This document shows, piece by piece, positions 1-5,400 of a stretch of DNA of 9,230 nt. The position numbers and the translations under genes were made by a program. Source of the stretch: Chloroflexota bacterium (GTDB taxonomy: Bacteria; Chloroflexota; Dehalococcoidia; UBA3495); contig JACZXN010000034.1 in the NCBI GenBank assembly GCA_022571575.1, forward strand, positions 1 to 9,230, written 5' to 3'. The notes beneath the pieces are model-generated. The model made no database searches, was not told the DNA's origin, and was given only the letters and a program-made list of their open reading frames with translations. Each line of letters opens with the position of its first letter. The stretch's first letter is position 1.

Positions 1-1
1 C

Positions 2-958
2 ATCATCGCCGCCAATGGGGCTGGGGGAATGGTGCGGACGATGGAGGAGTGGGCCCAGCACCCTCAGGCCGAGGCCATCGCCTCGCTGCCGTTGATGGAG
101 ATCATCAAGATTGGAGACAGTCCGCCGGAGAAGCTACCCGAGGGGGACCGGCCCTTGTCTGGAATAAGAGTGCTCGACCTGACGCGGGTCCTGGCCGGGC
201 CGACCTGCGCCCGCACCCTGGCGGAGCACGGCGCCGACGTCTTGAAGATCACCGGAGCGCACCTGCCGAATATCGGCTACCAAGAATACGACACCGGCCA
301 CGGCAAGCTCTCGACCCATCTTGACCTGCGGGAACAGAATGACGTCGATACCCTGCACGGGCTGGTCCGGGAATCAGACGTTTTCTCTCAGGGATACCGG
401 CCCGGGACGCTGGGGAGCCGTGGACTCTCGCCCGAGGAGTTGGCGCAGATCAGGCCCGGCCTCGTCTACGTCTCGCTGTCCGCCTTCGGCCATGTGGGAC
501 CCTGGGCGTCGCGCCGCGGTTTCGACACGGTGGTGCAGACGGTCAGCGGCATCACCAGCCTCCAGGGAGACCTGTTCCCTGGGGACGCGCCGGGCCCACA
601 ATTCTATCCGGTGTCGGCCATCGATTATCTCACCGGCTACCTGATGGCCTTCGGGGCGTTGGTGGCCCTGGAGCGGCGCGTCCGCGAGGGGGGAAGCTGG
701 CTGGTGCGGATCTCTCTGGCGCAGGTTGGACGTTGGCTGGTCGGAGGTGGCCAGGTGCCGGAGAGCGATCTCAAGGACGTGCCGGCGGAGTTCACATCCG
801 AAGAGTTGGAGCGCTGGTCCATGGATAGCGAAACGCCGGTGGGCCGGCTCCGGCATCTGGGGCCGGTGGTGCGTCTTTCAGAGACGCCGCCGCGCTGGGC
901 CCGGCCGTCGGTGCCCCTCGGTTACAACGATCCGGTGTGGCCGGAGCGGGGAAAGTAG
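2..958 (+). CDS. CaiB/BaiF (family III) CoA-transferase, 3' part, cut by the left window edge
   Basis: Family III CoA-transferases move CoA between an acyl-CoA and a free carboxylic acid through an aspartyl-CoA intermediate in the cytoplasm. The frame is open to the window edge (I-I-A-A-N-G before the first ATG at 29), so the start lies outside. Numbering from that ATG, residues 1-40 (RTMEEWAQHP, LPLMEIIKIGDSPPE) look like the tail of a first CoA-transferase segment. Residues 43-75 (LSGIRVLDLTRVLAGP) begin a canonical N-terminal domain. RPGLVYVSLSAFG (142-154), RRGFD (162-166) and the probable catalytic Asp199 in SAIDYLTGYL follow. The end (GRLRHLGPVVRLSETP to LGYNDPVWP) is a typical family C-terminus. 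This order implies a longer two-segment protein with an internal domain repeat. Family and catalytic Asp are well supported; the substrate is unknown. The gene stops at TAG 956-958. Confidence 0.9.
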   Translation: MIAANGAGGMVRTMEEWAQHPQAEAIASLPLMEIIKIGDSPPEKLPEGDRPLSGIRVLDLTRVLAGPTCARTLAEHGADVLKITGAHLPNIGYQEYDTGHGKLSTHLDLREQNDVDTLHGLVRESDVFSQGYRPGTLGSRGLSPEELAQIRPGLVYVSLSAFGHVGPWASRRGFDTVVQTVSGITSLQGDLFPGDAPGPQFYPVSAIDYLTGYLMAFGALVALERRVREGGSWLVRISLAQVGRWLVGGGQVPESDLKDVPAEFTSEELERWSMDSETPVGRLRHLGPVVRLSETPPRWARPSVPLGYNDPVWPERGK

Positions 959-1015
959 CCGCTGGAAATACAGAGATTGCACCAATCCATCGATGAAGTT
1001 GTCTGATATAAACCA

Positions 1016-1037
1016 GGGCGGGTCACAGACCCGCTCC
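1016..1037. repeat. Palindromic repeat copy A (7-bp stem, 3-nt loop)
   Basis: GCGGGTC (1018-1024) pairs with GACCCGC (1028-1034) around the loop ACA, flanked by GG and TC. It lies 58 bp after the CoA-transferase stop and resembles a second copy 75 bp further on. It may act as a bidirectional terminator or be an interspersed REP-like element. No T-tract follows it on the plus strand. Confidence 0.65.
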
Positions 1038-1090
1038 TACGTAACTTGACGGTTCTCTTGGAAAGGGGTCTGCGAACAAAACGTGTGTCG

Positions 1091-1112
1091 GGGCGGGTTT
1101 GAAACCCGCTCT
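1091..1112. repeat. Palindromic repeat copy B (same hairpin, one compensatory change)
   Basis: GCGGGTT (1093-1099) pairs with AACCCGC (1103-1109) around TGA. The flanks GG and TC match copy A. The loop-closing pair is C-G in copy A and T-A here, so both sides changed together and the stem was kept. Besides these two copies, the rest of 959-1243 (285 bp) shows no convincing gene. Confidence 0.65.
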
Positions 1113-1243
1113 GTGTCCGATCAAACAATGGTGAGGAAACGTGGCAGGTCCGCCTTCACCAACGCCACCGGGGGATGCTCCGGGATGACTCGCGTTCTTT
1201 GCCGCCGGGAATCTAATCTCAGATGGTGAACCGGCAGTGCTGG

Positions 1244-1615
1244 CTACCGGCCCCCGTACATGGGCTTGAAGAAGCTGTGGAGGAAGTTGCGGCCGTGGGC
1301 CCAGGCGTGGCAGCGGCGCAACACCGGGTCGGGGATCTTCTCGCCCGATCTGTGGGTGATGCGGAAGGTCTCATAGTTCCGCAGTTCCGGCGGGACATCC
1401 ACGGTGAAGATCAACTCGCATTCGGAGGCTTCGAGGAACAGCTTCAGCGATTCGAAGCCCTTGGTTTTCTTGTTGGGTGTCTGGTAAACGAAAAGCTCGG
1501 TGGCGCCGATCAACTCGTCGAAGTGATCGGCGCCGTTGCCGCGGCCTCCGCCCTGGGCCAGTTGCGCCCGGGTGAAACCGTGGTTGCTCAGGCTGCCTCG
1601 TCCGCTCAATGTCAT
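1244..1615 (-). CDS. Unrecognised conserved-looking protein of 123 residues
   Basis: I do not recognise this family. The protein starts M-T-L-S-G-R-G-S-L. It has a glycine-rich stretch (QGGGRGNGADHFDELIG, about 21-37), an alternating hydrophobic core (ATELFVYQTPNKKTKGF; FLEASECELIFTVDVPPELRNY) and a basic, aromatic C-terminus (HAWAHGRNFLHSFFKPMYGGR). Composition and strand-like periodicity argue for a real, soluble cytoplasmic protein. No signal peptide or membrane helix is seen. The ATG at 1615 is preceded by GAGAGCGA five bases upstream. The same GAGAGCGA-N5-ATG arrangement recurs 71 bp upstream in a decayed copy. It lies 127 bp downstream of the SMP-30 gene on the same strand, with terminator-like hairpins between. 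After its TAG stop the frame stays open for 40 more codons. The opposite-strand frame looks like a shadow. Confidence 0.65.
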   Translation of the reverse strand: MTLSGRGSLSNHGFTRAQLAQGGGRGNGADHFDELIGATELFVYQTPNKKTKGFESLKLFLEASECELIFTVDVPPELRNYETFRITHRSGEKIPDPVLRRCHAWAHGRNFLHSFFKPMYGGR

Positions 1616-1717
1616 AGTCTTCGCTCTCGTTAAATTATGAAAACCCCGTTGTTGTGATGCAGACTTAGTCGCCGGCTGAAAGGCATGTTTATCGCTCTCG
1701 CTGTTATATGAAAACCC
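1576..1717 (-). repeat. 71-bp tandem duplication spanning leader, ribosome-binding site and gene start
   Basis: On the minus strand the segment beginning at 1717 (GGGTTTTCAT) lines up without gaps with the segment beginning at 1646, offset 71 bp. By hand count the first 60 bases agree at about 40 positions. Both units contain GAGAGCGA, five spacer bases and an ATG, followed by matching codons (S-x-R-x-S-L). The downstream unit is the start of the 123-residue protein; the upstream unit is a short remnant. Confidence 0.6.
1630..1686 (-). pseudogene. 18-codon upstream ORF, likely decayed duplicate of the start of the next gene
   Basis: It reads MPFSRRLSLHHNNGVFII and stops at TAA, 14 bp before the ATG of the 123-residue protein. 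It resembles that protein's start (MTLSGRGSLSNHGF) at M, S, R, S-L and G-F. Its GAGAGCGA sits exactly five bases before the ATG, as in the real gene. It is most simply a truncated tandem duplicate. A translated leader peptide that tunes the downstream gene is the alternative. Confidence 0.4.
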
Positions 1718-1742
1718 GGCTTTGCCGGCCCGGCTGAGCCGG
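1711..1742 (-). terminator. Tandem short GC hairpins after the SMP-30 gene
   Basis: Immediately after the SMP-30 stop the minus strand has CCGGC-TCA-GCCGG and then CCGGC-AAA-GCCGG followed by GTTTT. The second hairpin plus the T-run is a plausible but short intrinsic terminator (5-bp stem). Confidence 0.4.
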
Positions 1743-2645
1743 TTAGGGGAATAGGGCCCAGCCTTCCATGTCGGTCTCGGCCTTGAAGAAGTGCCCCTCG
1801 GCGCTGGTCACGTACAGGGTGGAGCGGTCCGGGCCGCCGAAGCAGCAGTTGGTGGGCCGGATGCAGGGCACCGGATGGGTCTCGATGACCCGGCCGCTGG
1901 GGTCGAACACGTAGATCAGCGGGCCGGGGCCGGACTGGGGCCAACCGGCGGTGGCGACGATGTTGCCCTCCCGGTCCAGGCACATGCCGTCGATGCCCCG
2001 CTGGGCCTGGCGCTTGTTGGTGCCGAAGGCGTGGAGGGTGTCGTAGGGGCCCAGGGAGCCGTCGTCCCGGATGGGATAGGCCCGCAACTCCCGGTCGATG
2101 CTGGGGTCGTCGCTGTTGCTCTCGGCCACGTAGAGGGTCTTGCCGTCGATGGACACCAGGATGCCGTTGGGCATGGTGCTGTCGGTCTCCACCCTGGCCA
2201 CCGAGTAGCTGCCGCCGGCCTGGGGAGTGGCGCAGAGCACGGCCCTGAGGCCCGGCTCTTCAATCTCGGTGGCGTCGATGTTGGTGGCGTTCCATGGGTT
2301 GGTGAACCAGACGCGGCCCTGGCGGTCGACGGCCAGGTCGTTGGGGGTGTTCAGTTTCTTGCCCTCGACCTGGTCGGCGATGACAACATTGTTCCCATCT
2401 GGATCAAACCGTAAAATGGCGCGGCCGCCGGAGCAGCAGCCGAAGAGCCGGCCCTCCGCGTCATGGGCCAGTCCGTTGGTGCGGTTGGTGCCCTCGCGCC
2501 AGACGGTGATCTCGTCGGTCTTGACGTCGCAGCGCATGATGCGGCCGGCGGAGATGTGGGTGAAGAGCAGGTTCTCCCCGTCCCAGACCGGGCCTTCGGT
2601 AACGCTGCCGTAGGGCTTGTTCAGCAACTGGAAACGCCAGCTCAT
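1743..2645 (-). CDS. SMP-30/gluconolactonase/LRE family protein
   Basis: These are six-bladed beta-propeller, metal-dependent lactonases or related hydrolases acting on sugar acid lactones and similar substrates. The 300-residue length fits the family. Visible signatures are EGPVW with metal ligand Glu17, RTNGLAHD (55-62), PNDLAVD with Asn102, MPNGILVSIDGKTLYVAES with Asn160, and GIDGMCLDREGNI with Asp219, which matches the Glu/Asn/Asn/Asp metal site of the family. There is no signal peptide, so it is probably cytoplasmic. The ATG at 2645 is preceded by GGAGGG at good spacing. It is divergent from lepB and has its own extended -10 (2701-2709). The physiological substrate cannot be read; with oxidative catabolic neighbours, lactone hydrolysis is a reasonable inference. 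Confidence 0.92.
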   Translation of the reverse strand: MSWRFQLLNKPYGSVTEGPVWDGENLLFTHISAGRIMRCDVKTDEITVWREGTNRTNGLAHDAEGRLFGCCSGGRAILRFDPDGNNVVIADQVEGKKLNTPNDLAVDRQGRVWFTNPWNATNIDATEIEEPGLRAVLCATPQAGGSYSVARVETDSTMPNGILVSIDGKTLYVAESNSDDPSIDRELRAYPIRDDGSLGPYDTLHAFGTNKRQAQRGIDGMCLDREGNIVATAGWPQSGPGPLIYVFDPSGRVIETHPVPCIRPTNCCFGGPDRSTLYVTSAEGHFFKAETDMEGWALFP

Positions 2646-2700
2646 GGGCGGGTCCCTCCGTAATTCGCGGGTAATCCGGAAGCGGTTAATCTAGGCGCAG

Positions 2701-2729
2701 ATTGTAGCAGACGGCAGTTCCAGGCACAA
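2701..2729 (-). promoter_or_regulatory. Promoter of the SMP-30 gene (extended -10)
   Basis: On the minus strand TGCTACAAT (2709 to 2701) forms an extended -10 with TACAAT. TTGTGC (2729 to 2724) lies 17 bases upstream as a weak -35. It is located about 56 bp before the gene start and back to back with the lepB promoter. Confidence 0.55.
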
Positions 2730-2754
2730 TCGGCGCAATCAGGCCGCCGGCCGG

Positions 2755-2763
2755 TGCTATACT
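2755..2763 (+). promoter_or_regulatory. Promoter of lepB (extended -10)
   Basis: TGCTATACT contains TATACT at 2758-2763 with an upstream TGC, an extended -10. No good -35 is seen at 16-18 bp. The 13-mer CCGGTGCTATACT (2751-2763) recurs exactly at 5310-5322 before the OCD-family gene. The predicted start of transcription is near 2770, leaving a leader of about 35 bases. Confidence 0.55.
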
Positions 2764-2804
2764 TTTTTGAGGCGTCCACTCATAAGTGATGGAACAGGGT
2801 CGTT

Positions 2805-3407
2805 TTGGCACGTGTCCTCAGAGAAATAATCGAAGCGGTGGTCCTGGCGGTGGTGGTCTTCATGCTGCTGCAGGCCACCGTCCGGAATTTCAAGGTCGAC
2901 GGCTCCAGCATGGACCCCACCCTGATGGACGGCGAGTTCCTGTTGGTCAACCGCCTGGTCTACCTGCGGATCGACCGGGAGCGGCTGGCCAGGATCGTCC
3001 CCTTCTGGCGGGTCAGGGAGGAATCCCCCCGGTACGCCATCCACGCCCCCAAGCGGGGTGAGATCATCGTGTTTCAGTTCCCCCTGGACCCCAATAAAGA
3101 CTTTGTGAAACGGGTTGTCGGATTGCCCGGCGAAACGATCGAGATGCGGGATGGGCGGGTATTTGTGAATGGCGGCCTGTTGGAAGAGCCGTACCTGACG
3201 GTCAAAGACCGTTCCAACGCAGCGCCGGTCCGCTTGAAAGAGGGCGAATACTACGTTTTAGGGGATAACCGGTCCCACAGCAACGATTCCCGTAGCTGGG
3301 GGGCCGTCCCGGAGGCCAATCTACGGGGCAAGGTGTGGATGGTGTATTGGCCGGTGCCGGGCATCCACATCCTGAACATTCTGGACCGGATACCCGGCTT
3401 CGGTTAG
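2805..3407 (+). CDS. lepB: Signal peptidase I
   Basis: This membrane-bound serine protease cleaves signal peptides from proteins exported by Sec or Tat. One N-terminal membrane helix (about residues 8-24, IEAVVLAVVVFMLLQAT) is followed by an extracytoplasmic catalytic domain. Box B is GSSMDPTL with nucleophile Ser35. Box D is FVKRVVGLPGE with general base Lys102. Box E is GDNRSHSNDSRSWG (153-166). At 200 residues with a single helix it is like the short Gram-positive type rather than the two-helix E. coli enzyme. The start is TTG at 2805: an in-frame TGA at 2787-2789 excludes anything further upstream, AGGG lies five bases before, and a later start would lose the membrane helix. It converges on the Rieske gene. 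Confidence 0.95.
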   Translation: MARVLREIIEAVVLAVVVFMLLQATVRNFKVDGSSMDPTLMDGEFLLVNRLVYLRIDRERLARIVPFWRVREESPRYAIHAPKRGEIIVFQFPLDPNKDFVKRVVGLPGETIEMRDGRVFVNGGLLEEPYLTVKDRSNAAPVRLKEGEYYVLGDNRSHSNDSRSWGAVPEANLRGKVWMVYWPVPGIHILNILDRIPGFG

Positions 3408-3451
3408 ACGCCGGGGGAGATTGAGGCGGCTACCGCCGGTTGAGGGGCAGA

Positions 3452-3775
3452 TCAGCCATTGGCCGGTCCGACCAGGATGTCGTCACCCTCGATCTGCACC
3501 CGGTAGACCCGGACGGCCTCGTCGGCCGGCGGGCCTACCGCCTCTCCGGTGGTCACGTTGAACGCGCCGCCGTGGAGGGGACACTCCACCTGTTCACCGC
3601 TCAGTTCACCCTCGGACAACGAAGCGTAGGCGTGGGAGCAGACGTCATCGACGGCATGAATGCTGCCACCCACGTTGGCCAAGAGCACCTGCTCGTTGTT
3701 CACCTCCACCGAAATCATCTCGCCGGGTTTGATCTCACTAACCTGCGCCACTTTGACAAAGCCTGGGTCGGCCAT
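3452..3775 (-). CDS. Rieske [2Fe-2S] ferredoxin
   Basis: This 107-residue protein is a small soluble electron carrier of the type serving aromatic-ring dioxygenases or used as NirD-like subunits. The cluster ligands are clear: CSH (Cys46, His48) and CPLHGGAF (Cys65, His68), spaced C-X-H-X16-C-X2-H. GEAVGPPADEAVRVY follows, the usual proline-rich third cluster loop. There is no membrane helix or Tat signal, which separates it from cytochrome bc-type Rieske proteins. GGAG lies 11 bases before the ATG. No oxygenase or reductase partner is adjacent in the window, so its partner must be encoded elsewhere. Two -10-like boxes lie 39-63 bp upstream of the start. Confidence 0.93.
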   Translation of the reverse strand: MADPGFVKVAQVSEIKPGEMISVEVNNEQVLLANVGGSIHAVDDVCSHAYASLSEGELSGEQVECPLHGGAFNVTTGEAVGPPADEAVRVYRVQIEGDDILVGPANG

Positions 3776-3806
3776 GGTTCTCTTAACTCCTGTCCTGTAT
3801 TGAGCC

Positions 3807-3844
3807 GGGGAATATTATAGGGGCTGGGGGATATTATAGGGGAG
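3807..3844 (-). promoter_or_regulatory. Tandemly duplicated -10 box upstream of the Rieske gene
   Basis: Two 19-bp direct repeats (3807-3825 and 3826-3844) differ at one of their first 17 bases. On the minus strand each contains TATAAT (3819 to 3814 and 3838 to 3833) embedded in C-runs. Both point toward the Rieske gene. No strong -35 is visible. Two staggered transcription starts 19 bp apart are predicted. Confidence 0.5.
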
Positions 3845-3894
3845 TAGCCGGGTTAATTTGAAGGGCAGCGAGGGGCAACCCATGCCTGAGATTG

Positions 3895-3924
3895 TGGACA
3901 GCCCAGCGGGCCGTTAACTATAAT
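3895..3924 (+). promoter_or_regulatory. Promoter of tRNA-Ser
   Basis: TGGACA (3895-3900, 5/6 match to TTGACA) lies 18 bp before a perfect TATAAT (3919-3924). The tRNA begins about 80 bp downstream, leaving a 5' leader that contains the hairpin GGCGGG-GTTTT-CCCGCC just before the tRNA (3982-3998). Confidence 0.55.
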
Positions 3925-4003
3925 GGCTGATGTCTCAGGGTTCCCGGCCCCGCGCCGCATCCGGCGTATACGGGTGCTCTGGGCGGGGTTTTCCCGCCAA
4001 GCT

Positions 4004-4093
4004 GGAGAGGTGCCGGAGTGGACGAACGGGCGCGACTGGAAATCGCGTAGGGGCGCAAGCTTCTCGCGGGTTCGAATCCCGCCCTCTCCGCCA
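4004..4093 (+). tRNA. tRNA-Ser (anticodon GGA)
   Basis: The acceptor strands GGAGAGG (4004-4010) and CCTCTCC (4083-4089) pair, followed by discriminator G and an encoded CCA (4091-4093). The anticodon stem CGCGA/TCGCG encloses the loop CTGGAAA with anticodon GGA at 4038-4040, reading UCC and UCU. A long variable arm, as expected for serine, lies at about 4048-4065. The T arm is GCGGG-TTCGAAT-CCCGC. Total length is 90 bases. A pyrimidine-rich tract follows immediately. A tRNA end is a common integration site, but I see no integrase or repeated tRNA fragment here. Confidence 0.97.
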
Positions 4094-4149
4094 TCGCTCT
4101 TCTTCTCCTGCTCCTGCTTCTTCTGCCCCGGCCTGTTCTTCTCTGCTGA
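4094..4149 (+). other. Pyrimidine-rich tract after the tRNA
   Basis: The tract is dominated by CTT, CTC and CTG triplets with few purines. It begins directly after the CCA end of the tRNA and could serve 3'-end termination. No hairpin with a T-run is present in the gap before the convergent dehydrogenase gene, so this is only a suggestion. Confidence 0.25.
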
Positions 4150-4201
4150 ATGGTTGGGCCGGCCGCCTTGCACCGGCATACCGTGAGCTGTCGCCTGCGG
4201 T

Positions 4202-5194
4202 TCAGATGCCCAGGGACTCGTACAACTCCGGGTTGGCGCACTGCTCCAGCCGCTCGCCCTTTAGACCGGCCAACAGGTTCCTGGCCGCCAGGAGACACAT
4301 CTCCCGCCGGGACCGGTTGGATGCGCTGCCGATATGGGGCAGGACCACCACATTGTCCAGGCCAAGTATGGGGTGGTCGGCCGGGATCGGCTCGGGGTCG
4401 AAAACGTCCAGACCCGCCCCGGCGATCCAGCCCTTGGTCAGCGCTTTATACAGGGCGTCGGTGTCCACCACCGGGCCGCGGGACATGTTCACCAAGATGG
4501 CCGTGGGCTTCATCTTCTTGAGTTGCTTCTCGCCGATGTAGTGGTGGGTCTCCGGCGTCAGCGGCACGTGGAGAGATAGGAAGTCAGATTCGGCCAGAAC
4601 CCGATTCAGGGTGGTGTATTTAAAACCATACTCCGCCTCCAAGTCCGGTTTCCTGGTGCGGGAGTGGTAGATGATCTTCATGTCGAAGCCCAGGCCCCGC
4701 TTGGCCGTTTCCAGACCGATCCCGCCCATTCCCAAGATGCCCAGGGTGCTGCCGTTCACCTCCGCGCCCAGCCAGAACATGGGGTGATGGGCGATCTTCC
4801 AATTGCCCTCGCGGACCCACTTGTCGCTTTCCACCACGCGGCGGGCGGCGGCCAACAACAGGGCGAAGGCCAGATCGGCGGTCGATTTGGCCAGAACACC
4901 CGGGGTATAGCCCACCAGTATCCCCCGCTTGGTGGCCGCCGGGATGTCGATGTTGTCCAGTCCCACCGCCACCTGACTCACCACCCTGAGGCGGGGTGCG
5001 GCGTCCAGCAGCTTGGTGTCGATCCGGTCCATGACGTTGACCAGGACCCCTTCGGCGTCCGCCAGGGCCTCCCTCAGTTGTTCCGGCGTGGGCGGTTCGT
5101 CGTCGGGCCAAACCTCCAACTCGGCGGTCTTCTCGATGAGGTCCAGGGCGTCGGGAAATATCTGCCGGGTGACGTAAACACGGGGTCTGTGCAT
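4202..5194 (-). CDS. D-isomer-specific 2-hydroxyacid dehydrogenase, glyoxylate/hydroxypyruvate reductase type
   Basis: It interconverts a 2-keto acid and a D-2-hydroxy acid with NAD(P)H in the cytoplasm. Starting at ATG 5194 (MHRPRVYVTR) gives 330 residues, normal for the family. Visible are QVAVGLDNID (about 74-83), the nucleotide-binding GMGGIG (155-160) after STLGIL, NMSRGPVVD with catalytic Arg239, DVFDPEPIP with Glu268 and LPHIGSAS with His287. After the second strand the protein reads IIYHSRTRKP. The Arg there, in place of an Asp, suggests a preference for NADPH. The start is uncertain: in-frame TTG at 5218 and ATG at 5206 are possible, but GGGGGA fits 5194 best and family alignment begins there. 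It is divergent from the OCD-family gene. Glyoxylate reductase is the likeliest specific role. Confidence 0.9.
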   Translation of the reverse strand: MHRPRVYVTRQIFPDALDLIEKTAELEVWPDDEPPTPEQLREALADAEGVLVNVMDRIDTKLLDAAPRLRVVSQVAVGLDNIDIPAATKRGILVGYTPGVLAKSTADLAFALLLAAARRVVESDKWVREGNWKIAHHPMFWLGAEVNGSTLGILGMGGIGLETAKRGLGFDMKIIYHSRTRKPDLEAEYGFKYTTLNRVLAESDFLSLHVPLTPETHHYIGEKQLKKMKPTAILVNMSRGPVVDTDALYKALTKGWIAGAGLDVFDPEPIPADHPILGLDNVVVLPHIGSASNRSRREMCLLAARNLLAGLKGERLEQCANPELYESLGI

Positions 5195-5261
5195 CGGTGG
5201 AATCATTCCCCCATTCAAAGCTACTGCAAAGCGACTGGATAGCTGTTGCGGCCGCCCCGTA

Positions 5262-5270
5262 ATTGTAGCA
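5262..5270 (-). promoter_or_regulatory. Promoter of the hydroxyacid dehydrogenase (extended -10)
   Basis: The minus strand reads TGCTACAAT, identical to the SMP-30 promoter element. A weak candidate -35 (GTTAAA, 5290 to 5285) lies 17 bp upstream. It is back to back with the promoter at 5314-5322. Confidence 0.5.
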
Positions 5271-5313
5271 AAGGGACCGGCGATTTTAACGCCTATCCGG
5301 GGTGAATCCCCGG

Positions 5314-5322
5314 TGCTATACT
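5314..5322 (+). promoter_or_regulatory. Promoter of the OCD-family gene (extended -10)
   Basis: TGCTATACT, within the 13-mer CCGGTGCTATACT shared exactly with the lepB promoter. The predicted leader to the ATG at 5401 is about 70 bases and includes a short GC hairpin (TGCCC-GTGCCT-GGGCA, about 5329-5344). Confidence 0.55.
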
Positions 5323-5400
5323 GGGCTCTTGCCCGTGCCTGGGCACGAGCGGCGGACCCGTGACGACGATCCCGTGATGAAGACGCGGACAGGAGAGAAT

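Noticed and set aside
1223..1633. 136-codon plus-strand frame opposite the 123-residue gene
   Set aside because: Valine/alanine/glycine-rich shadow; the minus-strand frame has a ribosome-binding site and a more natural composition.
3425..3437. GGCGG-CTA-CCGCC hairpin between the convergent lepB and Rieske genes
   Set aside because: Only a 5-bp stem and no T-run on either strand; not enough to call a terminator.
4004..4149. tRNA-Ser end as an integration (att) site
   Set aside because: No integrase and no repeated tRNA 3' fragment in the window.
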